From positions 1 to 64,000 of the forward strand of contig JASWJB010000043.1 in NCBI GenBank assembly GCA_032433595.1: a DNA stretch of 64,000 nucleotides, written 5' to 3'. Shown here one piece after another: positions 22,586 to 33,037 of the stretch (positions are counted from its first letter, which is position 1; every line of letters begins with the position of its first letter). This stretch comes from Conoideocrella luteorostrata (Eukaryota > Ascomycota > Sordariomycetes > Hypocreales > Clavicipitaceae). The notes beneath the pieces are model-generated. The model made no database searches. It was given only the letters and a program-made list of their open reading frames with translations, and was not told the origin of the DNA. A program made the translations under genes and the position numbers.

Positions 22586-23458
22586 TCAGCCAAAGCGAGA
22601 AGCCCAGACGTCCATGGTCCTAACTTTCTCACCATCAAGTAATCCCACCGCACCAATTACAGCCTCCCTCGCCGAAAGAAGCGTCGTCTTCAACGTCACG
22701 TCCTCGATGTACTCGTCGATCATATTCAAGAAGCCCTTGCTCTTCACCTCTCCAACCTCCCACGATCCATCGAGCAGAGCGACATCTGGCACAACAGTCT
22801 CTTCGGTGGTGAGTGTCCAGCCTGCGGCCTCAGCAGCAGCTTTAATGTTCAGCGGTCCCAACAAACAGCGAATATTGGCCGAGCTGGTCTTGTTATGGGC
22901 CTCCAGCATGCCGCGCGCAATCGCAGCGAGGACATGGGGCACTGCCGCTTTTTCCCTCGCAGTCAGTGCATATTCTGCCACAACGAGACTGGCTGCCCGG
23001 CCCTTCAGTGCAGCCAGCATGGAACGCAGCGTGTCCGGCCCGTCAAAATACCAGATGCAATGCGCCAGCACCACAAAGTCCCAGCCTCGGTCTGGGTTGT
23101 CGGCCAAGAACTGGACCGGGTCAGCGTTGTGCCAGGAGATGCGATCCCCAATAGGCCCCGCAGAGAGGTGAGCCTGGGCCTGGGCGAGAGTGAAGGGAGC
23201 GCCGTAGTCTGGCGATCCGGGGTCCACGGCGTCAACATGGCCCTCGGGTCCGACAGCTTCGGCCAGCACCGTCGTGCATGTTCCTTGTCCGCAGCCCAGC
23301 TCGAGCACCTTGCTGCCGGGCGGTATCTTCCATGCGTTGACGAGCGCGATGCGGTGCTCGGATTGGCCAATCTCGATGGCTATGTCTTTCGGGCTCTGTA
23401 GAATGGCATACGACGCGGTTTTAACGGCCGCTGCGGCCTGGAGGGGCACAAAGGACAT
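22586..23458 (-). CDS. SAM-dependent class I methyltransferase
   Basis: An intronless 290-residue gene. Motif I is VLELGCGQGTCT (51-62). The acidic motif II region follows (HVDAVDPGSPDYG), then a motif like post-I/IV, WDFVVLAHCIWYF, typical of small-molecule methyltransferases. Start and stop are clean and the N-terminus (MSFVPLQAAAA) has no targeting signal. The acceptor is unknown. It lies between an FAD oxidoreductase and, across a shared 0.94-kb promoter, a SnoaL-like gene, which suggests natural-product tailoring or detoxification. Confidence 0.88.
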   Translation of the reverse strand: MSFVPLQAAAAVKTASYAILQSPKDIAIEIGQSEHRIALVNAWKIPPGSKVLELGCGQGTCTTVLAEAVGPEGHVDAVDPGSPDYGAPFTLAQAQAHLSAGPIGDRISWHNADPVQFLADNPDRGWDFVVLAHCIWYFDGPDTLRSMLAALKGRAASLVVAEYALTAREKAAVPHVLAAIARGMLEAHNKTSSANIRCLLGPLNIKAAAEAAGWTLTTEETVVPDVALLDGSWEVGEVKSKGFLNMIDEYIEDVTLKTTLLSAREAVIGAVGLLDGEKVRTMDVWASRFG

Positions 23459-24399
23459 TTTGCGAGGGGGATGGATGCTGTTGCACTTTCCGGGGAAGCC
23501 AAGGCGAAAAGGGCGGTTCCCACGCCTTACATATACACCCTCCGCGATGGAACTTATCCTCCCTTACGCATGGAGAGAGTATGGATGCCGTGAGGAGTTC
23601 AGCGTAATAACATTATAAACTGGTTTTACGTTTAAAGATAAAGCGGGTGACTCATGATCCACAGCGCGCTGACCGGCCCAGATTCAATCTCACTCCACCC
23701 CCCGCAATCGACACCATCTACGGAGTGAATTCGCCAACTACGGTCAAATTCCCACCAATCGATTAAGCGCTGTAGGTTTGATGAGCCAACTGTGACTGTC
23801 GCTGAGGAAAGTGCCTCCCCTTTGGCACCTAGCGTCATCGCAACTTACGTACCCGATGTAGGAAGGAGGAAGCGCCGGAAGCAATATCTGCGCAGAAAAC
23901 ACAGAGCTGCGTGTGTGTGTGTGTGTTCAGTGCTCCTCCAGTAATTCCGAGCCAAGAAACAACCTAATCGCGTAGGGTGGCGGCTCAGGTTTACCGCTGT
24001 GGCACTGTACGTCGCGATTGGGGTCCATTATTTTAGCGCTGTAGCACTGCATCTCGCTACCGAGAGCTCTCGTTCAATCGCGACCTGCCAGATCAGTGCA
24101 GACCTGCACATCCTCAAGTACCCTAAACCTCGGACGATTAAATGCCTCCCCCTCAGCAAATAAGTATATCGCATAGGAATTCAATATTAAAAGTACCATA
24201 GCCCATTCACATCATTATCAACTAATCGGTGCTGAACCCGAAATACAAAATACTTGGCACCACGTGATGTGGCTGCCGATCTTCATCATACACCAATTCA
24301 CGCTTGACTCTTGACGCTCCCACGCAACAATAGGAGCTTTCGTCTTTGCCCAGGTCTCCCAGACGCAAACATACACCTCTTGTAATTCTCACGTTGAAG
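23459..24399. promoter_or_regulatory. Bidirectional promoter of methyltransferase and SnoaL-like genes
   Basis: 941 bp separate two divergent start codons. It holds a (GT)n run at about 23910-23926, two 21-bp near-copies (23995-24015 and 24037-24057) with start points 42 bp apart, the perfect 12-bp palindrome CGAGAGCTCTCG (24061-24072), and the exact inverted pair GTCGCGATTG (24011-24020) / CAATCGCGAC (24075-24084). This clustering suggests operators for a dimeric regulator. The promoter assignment itself is by position. Confidence 0.5.
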
Positions 24400-24909
24400 A
24401 TGGCCCAAACATTCATCCACTACGGCCCTCATCACCACATCTCACCCACGGCGTCCCCTGGCCTCCTCTTCCTCAAGCAAATCCTGCCTGCCCTCGACAC
24501 CCTCGGCCCTTTCCACGGCCAGCCCGAGCTCGCCAACTACCTCGCCCCAGGCGCTACATTCACGATAAATAATGGCCCGCCCGTAGAAGCAGCCAATGTG
24601 CTCAACATGCTGGAAATGCGCGCCCAGAAGCTCTCCAAATTCGGCCACAATCTAGAGACGGCTTGGGATATCGATAAGGGCGATGGCACAAGGACCGTCA
24701 TGTATGAATCCACGAGCGTGACCGTCTTCAAGGAGGATGCGGAGGGCGTGGAAGTCAGGATCAAGGAGTTCAATCTGATCGAGCTTGAGTCGAAAGATAC
24801 GGGGAAGGGATGGATCGGATTGCACGCGGTCAAGTTGGTGGCGTATTTGGATGGATCGCCTGTGACTGAGCGGGCAGAGGCGATGAAGAGTAACTGCCGG
24901 AGACCATGA
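24400..24909 (+). CDS. SnoaL/NTF2-like fold protein, conserved fungal hypothetical
   Basis: A single exon of 169 residues. ATG 24400 follows an A-rich context and is the first Met with family-like sequence. Length and pattern (helical start, LANYLAPGATFTINNGPP, TRTVMYESTSVTVF, IKEFNLIELE) suit a cone-shaped NTF2/SnoaL-like fold. Such proteins are cyclases or isomerases in polyketide pathways, or simply ligand binders. No catalytic residues can be assigned. It is divergent from the methyltransferase and converges with the MFS gene (140 bp between stops). Confidence 0.7.
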   Translation: MAQTFIHYGPHHHISPTASPGLLFLKQILPALDTLGPFHGQPELANYLAPGATFTINNGPPVEAANVLNMLEMRAQKLSKFGHNLETAWDIDKGDGTRTVMYESTSVTVFKEDAEGVEVRIKEFNLIELESKDTGKGWIGLHAVKLVAYLDGSPVTERAEAMKSNCRRP

Positions 24910-25049
24910 TGCTGCACCCCTTTCGAGGCGATTTATTCGCGAAGTAATGTCAAATGAGATTTATTTCAGCCCATGTAGTCTATCTCTATGTCTGATGCCA
25001 TTACGATTCGTTACCTGTATAAGTCTAAATCATCACGAAGGGAAATAGC

Positions 25050-26878
25050 CTATGCTTTCATTGATTCCACCGGATTCCTGGCAGCTTCCGATACTCTCCG
25101 TCCATCCTTTGACTTTCGGTCCGCCGCAAGGGACTCCGCGAACTTGGACCTCTCACGTAACCAAGGTCCCTTCCAATAGATAAGATACACCGGAGCGGTG
25201 ACAAGCAGCGCCAGACAAGCCAGAATGGTGCTGGCATACTCCGTGTGCCGTCCCTCAGGGCCGATATTGGAGAATAGAGGCGTGGAGTACATGGCGGCGA
25301 TACCGGCAAGGAAGTCTCTCGCAAACCCGTTTCCGCCCGTGGCACTGGCAGAGTAAGGGCCGTATGCAGCCAGCATGTAACTAATGGTAGACATGTAAAT
25401 ACCATAATTGGCAATGGCGATCATGCAGGAGAAGATCATGGGAGCGATCCAGTGAGACTCGGGAGGGCCCATGGATGTCCAAGCAAATCCGAATAGACCG
25501 ATCGTTTCGAGCGGAGCGAGGAATAAAAGCCATCGAAGCCGGCGTTCTGGAGACAAGGCATCTGCGCCTTTGGCTTTGATGATGTGCTGGTCTCTAATAA
25601 TCCAGGGAATGTAGCTGGCGTATGCGATGAAGTATCCTATATTGATGGGGATAAACGCCCAGGCCATCTCGAGGATGCCGAATCCCCACTTCGCATACAC
25701 GGGGTGGAAGCCCTCTTGGAAGGTGAAAATGAGGGCGTCGGAGAAGCCAGAAAGCAAAGAGCATGAGAGCACAATAGGCTCGCGGAGGAACATCTCGAAT
25801 GGTCGGATCCAGGTAATGCGGACTTCGCGCGCAGAGATACGCGGCTTCTTGACTTCGTTGGGACCCCAAATGTTCGGGTCTTCTCCTGATTCTCGTCGTC
25901 TCTTAGCCTCTCTGTCCATCAGGATTGTGGACCGACTCTCAGGCATGAAGAAGTGGACTGCCTGCACTGAGGCACCAAATATGAGCTGGATCCAGAAGTT
26001 CCATCGCCACGAGAGGAACTTTTGCATAGGGCCGCCTATGACGGGACCAATGGAAGTACCCAGCACTGAAGAGAGAACAACGAATGCCACCGCCCAGTCT
26101 TGGTCTTCTTGCTGGTACAAATCCGCAACCATGCCCAGCGTGACACTGCCTCCGGCCGAACTGAGACCGCCCTAGCAACAACCCGTCAGTATTGAATTAA
26201 AAATTCGCATCAGCACCAATTCTTTTCTTACCAGACCACGGGCAACGACGATGGTTGCAAAGTTTGGCGCAAGTCCGCCCAGAATTTGCCAAATGTTGAC
26301 CAAGAACAGTGAGCACCTAAAAGAAAACAGTCAGAACGTGGCAGACCCCAAGACGGCGGATCAAAGTCTTCAAAAGAGCACACTGACTGCAAGATGGGCC
26401 ATCTGCCAAACTCCTCACTCCAGGGAGCCCAGAGCTCACAACCAAATGCATAAAGAACCAGAAAGACACACTGCGAGACGCGAGCCTTCTGCTCGCTGAC
26501 TTCAAAGTACTCGCTCAAAAGCGTAATGTTGTTCGGATACACGCTGGTATTGAAGTTCATGGACAGCTGCACCGCAAAAATGGACGACAACAGCATCCAC
26601 TTCTTCCACGACGGCCAGGAATACCCCAGGGCGTCATAACAATCTTCTTCCGTGATGATGTGCTTTCCATCCTCTGTAACTTCTGGCTTCGTTTCGGCGG
26701 CGAGGCTCACTTGGCTGTCTGATACGCGGGATCCGTCGTCATTGCCGATCGCGCCTTGGAACATGCCGCCCTGAGAAGATATCTCGGCGGACGGGTTCCA
26801 GGCCAAGGTGGTATCGGAGTCCGATGGAGGCTGGTCGCCAAGGCTGCCACGGTGAAGTGGCTTCTTATTGTCGCTCAT
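25050..26878 (-). CDS. MFS transporter, DHA1/polyamine-drug exporter type
   Basis: Three exons (26388-26878, 26232-26316, 25050-26171) give 565 residues. A polar N-terminal cytoplasmic tail of about 100 residues precedes WKKWMLLSSIFAVQLSMNF (first transmembrane helix). A motif-A variant follows (WAPWSEEFGRWPILQ), then ATIVVARGLGGLSSAGGSV, the fungal DHA1 pattern after helix 4, and IGPVIGGPM. A middle loop rich in charge (DREAKRRRESGEDP) separates the two halves. It probably exports small molecules across the plasma membrane. Substrate unknown. It is divergent from the glycosyltransferase, so it may export a glycosylated product (inference). Confidence 0.88.
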
Positions 26879-28421
26879 GATGGAATTTTGCCTGAACCGA
26901 CCGCGCGAAAAACTATGAACCAGCTCCAATTCAAGTCTCAGCCACAGGCAAGAGAAGACAAGGCAAGTAGGGAAAGACAGCTAGGTGTTCCCGTCACCTT
27001 TGCTCTTTTAGGAATGCCTCCAGGTGCAAGACACGGGTGGGTTGTCATCCGGCAACCACGCTGGTTTTGTATCACATCAATTTTTCAATATTTAATTTTT
27101 AATTTTTTTCCATTCGTAACCAGCGCTGGAGAGTTCGGCGGTGCATCGTACTAGCAGCCCCGCCTGAGACCGAAGAACAAACAACACGTCACGGCGGAGA
27201 CTGAAACTGAAGAAATCTGCTGGCTGGACAAAGCAATTCCCACATCTCGTCGGACCGTACAAATGGTTTTCTGCCATCGCATTCCTGTCAGCCAGCCCTG
27301 TCATTGGATGTCGCACAAACCAGCAGGCACCGAAAGACCCGTGGCTCTCTCAGCTGAGACCCACAGTTGCCGTTGCCATCGAGATCTTTGTACCTGGGAT
27401 CGGTTTCTGATACTGAACCTGACATCATCTGTGGATGAGGCTGGTCCAAAATTTTGTGGGACATGCAGACTTTCCAAACGCCCGGACTGCCCAGATTGGG
27501 AACCCGTCAAGCGCGAGCGAAGGGGAATAGACCGGGTGATTTTGACTTTTCCAAGTGGTCTGCAGTGAATATGCTCTCCGATGGCATTGTAGTTGCCTCT
27601 GTTTTTTTCCCAGACGGGCCACTTAAAAGTCCGATTACAACTTGCAAAAGAAAACTTTTAAAAAAAAAAAAAAAAAAAAAGGCAGAACTTGGCAAAAAGA
27701 GGCAGCAGAGCTACCTTCGTGTATGGAACAACGCACGATATAGAGCACCGAACTCCGTTTCCCGTAAACATCGTCCACTTAGGCGGCGCGGAGTTGTTGG
27801 GAGTCAGGGAATTCACCGGATTTATGTCTTGGCACTGACGTATTTTTGCTTCACTCACGTCTTAGCCAACTACTATACTCCGTAGCGACTGAGAGATTCC
27901 TCTGCATCTCCACTTTTCCTCTACGGGGCGGAGATTTCAACTCTTTGGTACGGCTTCGCCAATGGGCATCCAGCGGTTCGACACGGACTAGTGTGAATGT
28001 CCCTGACGTTATTATATAGCCAGCCTGGTTTGGATTGAAGTTGAGTAACTTCTGGTTGTCAGCCACCCGCTCCTAGAATGGGTTGTGCGTCCAAAACCTT
28101 ATGGCGGGCTATTTATATACCACCCTTGCGTGAGGCACGTTGTAACTGTATTGCCGATAAGGCAAGCACTAGCTTTATCATATCTTCGTCCTTCTGTCCT
28201 TACTGGTTGTTCAACAAAAACTCTTGCTCAACAGTGGTACAGGCATTGTTAGGTACTACCGACATGCACCAAGGATTGTACACTTCCCATCTCCACTCCT
28301 CTCACCCACTCGCCGGCGCATTCAACTGAATTGGTCGTCTACATAGCTTTCAACCTCTCAGCGTCCACATCAGCACCGCCATTCATCGCCAGAACCACAT
28401 ATACACCCGCAGCGACGAAAC
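26879..28421. promoter_or_regulatory. Divergent promoter interval between MFS and glycosyltransferase genes
   Basis: 1.54 kb between divergent start codons. It contains a poly-A tract of about 21 nt (27660-27680), one TACTCCGTA word (27876-27884) and no gene I can support. Overlapping short frames here show no family features. Confidence 0.5.
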
Positions 28422-29714
28422 ATGAAAATGAAAATACTACTTCACTCCCATTTCCCCCCTGGCCACACCTACCCCATGCAGGCGGTCAGCCAGGCCCTCG
28501 TAGCCCGCGGCCACACCGTCCTTTGGCTCACCTCGTCCGACCACCAAGCCCGCGTTCTCACCACCGGCGCCCAGTTCGTCCCCACGGATGCCATCGCTGC
28601 TGTAGATGCTCCCCTCGCCAGGGACAACAACACCGGCCTGTTGGATAAATCATACGACCATCTCAAATGCCGCCTGCTAGCCCAGGTGGCGGATTACCGA
28701 GCCGTCCTCGCCAACTTTGCAGCCGACGCGCTGCTCGTGGATGTGTTCCCCCATGCGGCGCGTGCATTGTGCGAACTCGGTGAGATACCCGTATATGCCA
28801 CGCTGGGTGTCATCCCACTTTATACATCCCATTATCAGGCGCCGCTTCCTGCCTCGGGAGAATGGCCGCCGACTTCGTGGATGGGATGGCTACGCAACGC
28901 GGCCTGCCAAGTTGTCCATCGGTGGATAATGCTGCCTCTTCTGCTAAGACCTCATCTGAATCAACAGCGAAGGACGCTGAGGCTACGGGATCTGGTATTT
29001 GGCGAACCTGCCGAGCAATTCGCGTATAGCCCGAGCTTGCATATCCAAGCTTCGAGCCTGACACTGGAGTTCGGCCAGGTGCCCAAGCCGTGGATGCACA
29101 AGAGACACACGATATTTGTTGGGCCTCTCGTCACAAAGCCCATCGCAGATGCTGCGAAACTGCCGCCCTGGTGGTCCGACATACTGGGTACGCGCAAAAG
29201 AGTCGTAGGCATCACTCAGGGAACTCTAGCTACGGATCCCACCTCGCTCATCATTCCGTCCATAGAAGCACTGCAAGCCGACCCGTGTCTTATACTCGTA
29301 GTTGTGTCTCCGTACGTAGATGACATCAAGTCCCTCATAGGCAGTGGCACGAACGTCCAATATGCCACTTGGCTGCCGTATGATGCTCTGCTGCCCCGCC
29401 TCTCGTTGCTGATCACCAACGGAGGATACGGCAGCATCACACAGGCTATATCTCATGGAGTGCCGTTACTGTGCGCCGGTCAGTCCGAGGACAAGAGAGA
29501 TACAGCTGCCAGGGTGACTTATGCCGGTGTCGGAATAGACTTGAAGACTGATAGCCCCTCTGTGGAGAGCGTAAGAGAAGCCGCACAGGCCATTTTGCGA
29601 AACGAGACGTATAGATCGCGGGCTCAAAGTATGAGCGAGGAACTTAATGCGTTGGGAGGAGCTGAAGCGACGTGTGATGCGTTGGAAGAGCTTGTTCGAC
29701 TCAGTGGACGATGA
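28422..29714 (+). CDS. UDP/MGT-family glycosyltransferase (GT1, GT-B fold)
   Basis: An intronless 430-residue gene. The N-terminal acceptor domain starts MKMKILLHSHFPPGHTYPM, with the GT1 pattern F-x-PGH-x-x-P. The C-terminal nucleotide-sugar domain carries WLPYDALLPRLSLLITNGGYG and SITQAISHGVPLLCAGQSED. That is the GT1 signature block with the usual HGG replaced by NGG, then G-P-x-x-x-P-x-x-x-D/E-like spacing. It transfers a sugar to a small lipophilic acceptor (family inference). Its stop lies 110 bp from the stop of the convergent siderophore-type MFS gene. Confidence 0.88.
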   Translation: MKMKILLHSHFPPGHTYPMQAVSQALVARGHTVLWLTSSDHQARVLTTGAQFVPTDAIAAVDAPLARDNNTGLLDKSYDHLKCRLLAQVADYRAVLANFAADALLVDVFPHAARALCELGEIPVYATLGVIPLYTSHYQAPLPASGEWPPTSWMGWLRNAACQVVHRWIMLPLLLRPHLNQQRRTLRLRDLVFGEPAEQFAYSPSLHIQASSLTLEFGQVPKPWMHKRHTIFVGPLVTKPIADAAKLPPWWSDILGTRKRVVGITQGTLATDPTSLIIPSIEALQADPCLILVVVSPYVDDIKSLIGSGTNVQYATWLPYDALLPRLSLLITNGGYGSITQAISHGVPLLCAGQSEDKRDTAARVTYAGVGIDLKTDSPSVESVREAAQAILRNETYRSRAQSMSEELNALGGAEATCDALEELVRLSGR

Positions 29715-29824
29715 CCTTCATTGACAGAACGAACAACATATCTCTATATATACTGACGACGTATGTACATGGGGCGTTAGTTTGCCAGCGTCTTCTCATT
29801 TGAAGAATCTCTCCTACGGGTAGT

Positions 29825-31963
29825 CTATTTACCCGCCCAGAACCGCAGGAGCGCCTCTTTCTTGTTCGTCGGTGGCTCCCTCTTCTCCCGTTCATGCTCT
29901 TCCTCCACCGGCAACCCATCATTACTTACATTCGTAACAGCATTCTGCTGCTTGCCCAGATAATAGTTGGTCTGAAAACACGCCGCCACGAGCGGGATGA
30001 ACGCCAGTGCCAGCGCTGGCGCAAGCGCATAATACAGTGTCCGCCTATACGCCTCAATAATGCCCTGTCGCATGGGGCTATCATATGCATACAGCTCCCT
30101 CGCGGCCTTGACATTATTGAAGATCTTCTTGACATCCTTTTCTGTCGCAGATGCAGGAAGGTGCTGACGAAGCTGCTGAGGCATCTGGCATGACCAGATC
30201 ACGGCAACAACAGCACTGCCGATTGCGCTGCCGATCTTGGACCACAGCGCCAAGAGAGAGATGGCCAGCGCAACGTCCTGGTGAGGAACGGCAGCTTGAG
30301 AAGCAACGCGGGAGCCGACGACGGAGAAAGCACCGCCCGCGCCGACCATAACCATGGCGATGACCATGGCGGCGGTGGATATGCTGGCTCGGCGGCCGTC
30401 GAGGAGAATACCCATGCCGATTATTTTCAGGCAGAGACCGACAATTTGCAAGGCTTTGTAGCGATGAGTCCATCGTTGGATGAGACCTGCCACTACGCCA
30501 AAGACGCAGAGAGCCAAAGTGAGAGTGTTGCCATAGTAGACCCAGTCCTGGTGACTCCATGGTTTGGCGACGAGCACATACGACGTCCAGTATAAGCCGC
30601 GCATTTGGCCCGCAACTTGAGACGGTCAATAGCTGTTAGCGACGTGCATGTGAAACAAGAAAAAAAAAAACTGCACATGCAATGAAACTCACGCATATAG
30701 AAGCTGTCGATAATAACAGCCATAAGGAAAGTCTTGTTGAAAATCAACCGCCGCGGGGCACTAGGCATCTTGGCCCATTTCATCTCATAGACCACATACG
30801 CAATCAGAAGCAGTCCTCCCACAACCATCATCGCAATCAGGGAGGGGTTTCGCCACCCATGCTGAGCGTACGTCTTCAGCGAGAACGGCAGTAGTAGCAA
30901 GGACCAGCCAAACCCAAGAAGAAGTAGGCCGAAGGCGTCGATCTCATGGAAATTTCTCAATAGAGCTTGACCCCAGGTCTCGGAGGGTTTGGCAGCCGGC
31001 GCGATGACCATTCCGTGGGGAGCATCTCTGCCTTCCTCGGCGGCGAGTTCTTTGGCAGCACGGCGCGCAGCGTTGCTGGATGCCATGTTTACGATGCCCT
31101 GCTTTTTAGCTTTCCGGTCGAGGTATATGAGCGTTATGATGGCGGGGCCGAGGGCTGCGGGCATAATGATGGCAAACATTCCGTAGCCCCTTTTGTCAAG
31201 TAGTTAGCATAAACTGGCTCGTTCCCATTCTCACACGTTCCAAACAATACACGACGAGGACACATATGCGCGGATTTGCAGATGTTGCAGATGTGCCATA
31301 GCATCAAACTTACCATCGCCACTGGTCCCTCGTACTGATAGCATCAACGATCTTGCCCGCGAACCAGGTATTGATAATAAACGGCGTAGAAAGCATCGAG
31401 CCCACGAACCCCCGCCACTCCAAGGGCGTCAAATCCGCAACAATGATATCATTCGTGAGGTCCAAACCGGAACCGCCAATTGCGACAAACACCTCACCCA
31501 CAGCATAAGCCGCTACGGACTGCGACGTCGCCGCAACGATGTACCCAATCGTGTAAAAGAACAAGGCAAGCGTGTATGTGTACGGGCGGGAGGTGATGTC
31601 CGAGATCTTGGCAATGAAGGGCTTGGCCACGGCGCCAATGATGCTCGTGGCAATGGATAACGTCGAAAGGACACTGCTGTGTTGCTTGTAGTAGCCTGAT
31701 GCGTCGATGCTGTAGTATCCTGTGGTGGAAGAGTCGAGAGAATATGCCCAGGCGCAGACCAGAACAGACAGGCCGATTAGGTAAAAGGTCTTGCGGTTGG
31801 CTTTGGCTTCGCGGTATACGGCTTCCATGCGCGTGACGCCTTGGGATTGGACGACATCGCCCACTTTGGACGCGGGAATATGCTCCGTGGGGGAGGAAGA
31901 GGAGGACGAGGAGGACGGAATGCCTTTGTCGTCTGCGACGACAACACTTTGTTCTGCGGTCAT
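29825..31963 (-). CDS. MFS siderophore-iron transporter (SIT/ARN type)
   Basis: Three exons (31314-31963, 30693-31189, 29825-30615) give 645 residues. A Ser-rich tail leads into YLIGLSVLVCAWAYSLDSST, then TGYYSIDASGYY, which matches the first helix and loop of siderophore permeases. Further marks are AKPFIAKISDITSRPYTY, GGSGLDLTNDIIVADLTPLEWRG (split here for length) and QWRWGYGMFAIIMPA. About 14 hydrophobic segments are visible, and the C-terminus has the large loop before AYRRTLYYALAP. It likely imports ferric hydroxamate siderophores by H+ symport. Atm1 lies just upstream, so two iron-linked genes are neighbours. The start MTAEQ was preferred over an upstream non-ATG extension. Confidence 0.88.
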
Positions 31964-33037
31964 CTTGGGCAGGACTAACACCAGGAAAATAAACTATGTC
32001 GAAGCAAATCCCTCAAAATTCAAAATTCAAAATTCAGAAAAACACTCCAAGGCTCACCGTTATATATCTGAGATGCAAAGACTCGACTAAAAGGTCTTTC
32101 CTACACCATTCAACACCGGCAGCATCTTACTCCACCCTCGAAACTTGTTTCCCAAGTGGACAAGCGTGGCTGATGGGAACCCCCAAAGAGCAGCGAATGA
32201 AAAGCTCAATCTAATCTAATCAGATGATCGGTAGGGGTGGTTCAACGGGTCCCTCCATCTAATTTTTTTTTCAGCTTTTTTTTGGGGGGGGGAGGGAAGG
32301 AGGGGAGTACGAGGGAAGCGCCTTATTTGAAACTAGCCATTCGGCAAACACCGGATTGAACGGTCTATTGAGGAAATGCTCGTCTACCGCGCCGTTGTAA
32401 AGTGCCTTGAAGACTTGTCTGTAACCTTATTATTCCGCAAGTACAGAAGTATATGAATTATCTTCACGTTGTAGACATTGTAGCGTCGGCCCACCGAACC
32501 ACGTTTTCGCTGATGCGACGGATGAATGTTCGGTTTTTCTTGAGCTGGCATCCGATCCCGGATGGCAAGTCGATAGCGTGAGACATGGTCTCTAGGACGT
32601 GCTCCATCTACGATAACTTTCCGGGACTACGCATTTCTCCTGGGTACTTTGGTGGTAGAATGGCTTGATTGACTGGGATGTGGCAAATTGGGGAGCTGCC
32701 TGACCTTTGGTCCAGAGCGTGGATGGAAGCAAGATTCTTTTTTCCTATCTTTTAAATCGTAGTTTTTATAAACATAATCGAAGAAGGAAGAAAAGACAAA
32801 AAAGACAAGAGTAGAAACAAACATGATGTGTGACAAATCATTAGATAAATCCTATGATCTACCTATTCTGGGCTTGCCTGCAAGAGTAGATAGTCCCCAA
32901 TTGGGCTATCCAATCAGGTATCGCCGGCAACAAAAACACACAAGTTTGCCCAATTGGAATCAGATCATAAATGCATTTCTTGGTTTTGGCATCCAAAAAT
33001 TGATGTTAGGACAATGGTATATTGTATGCTAGTCTAT
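31964..33037. other. Intergenic interval upstream of the siderophore transporter
   Basis: 1.07 kb containing homopolymers (T runs and G10 at 32262-32296) and two near-matches to the fungal iron-GATA site ATCWGATAA: ATCAGATGA at 32219-32227 and ATTAGATAA at 32840-32848. No gene seen. Confidence 0.5.

Noticed and set aside
22479..23171. 230-codon plus-strand frame opposite the methyltransferase
   Set aside because: It is fully antisense to a gene with clear SAM-methyltransferase motifs and has no features of its own.
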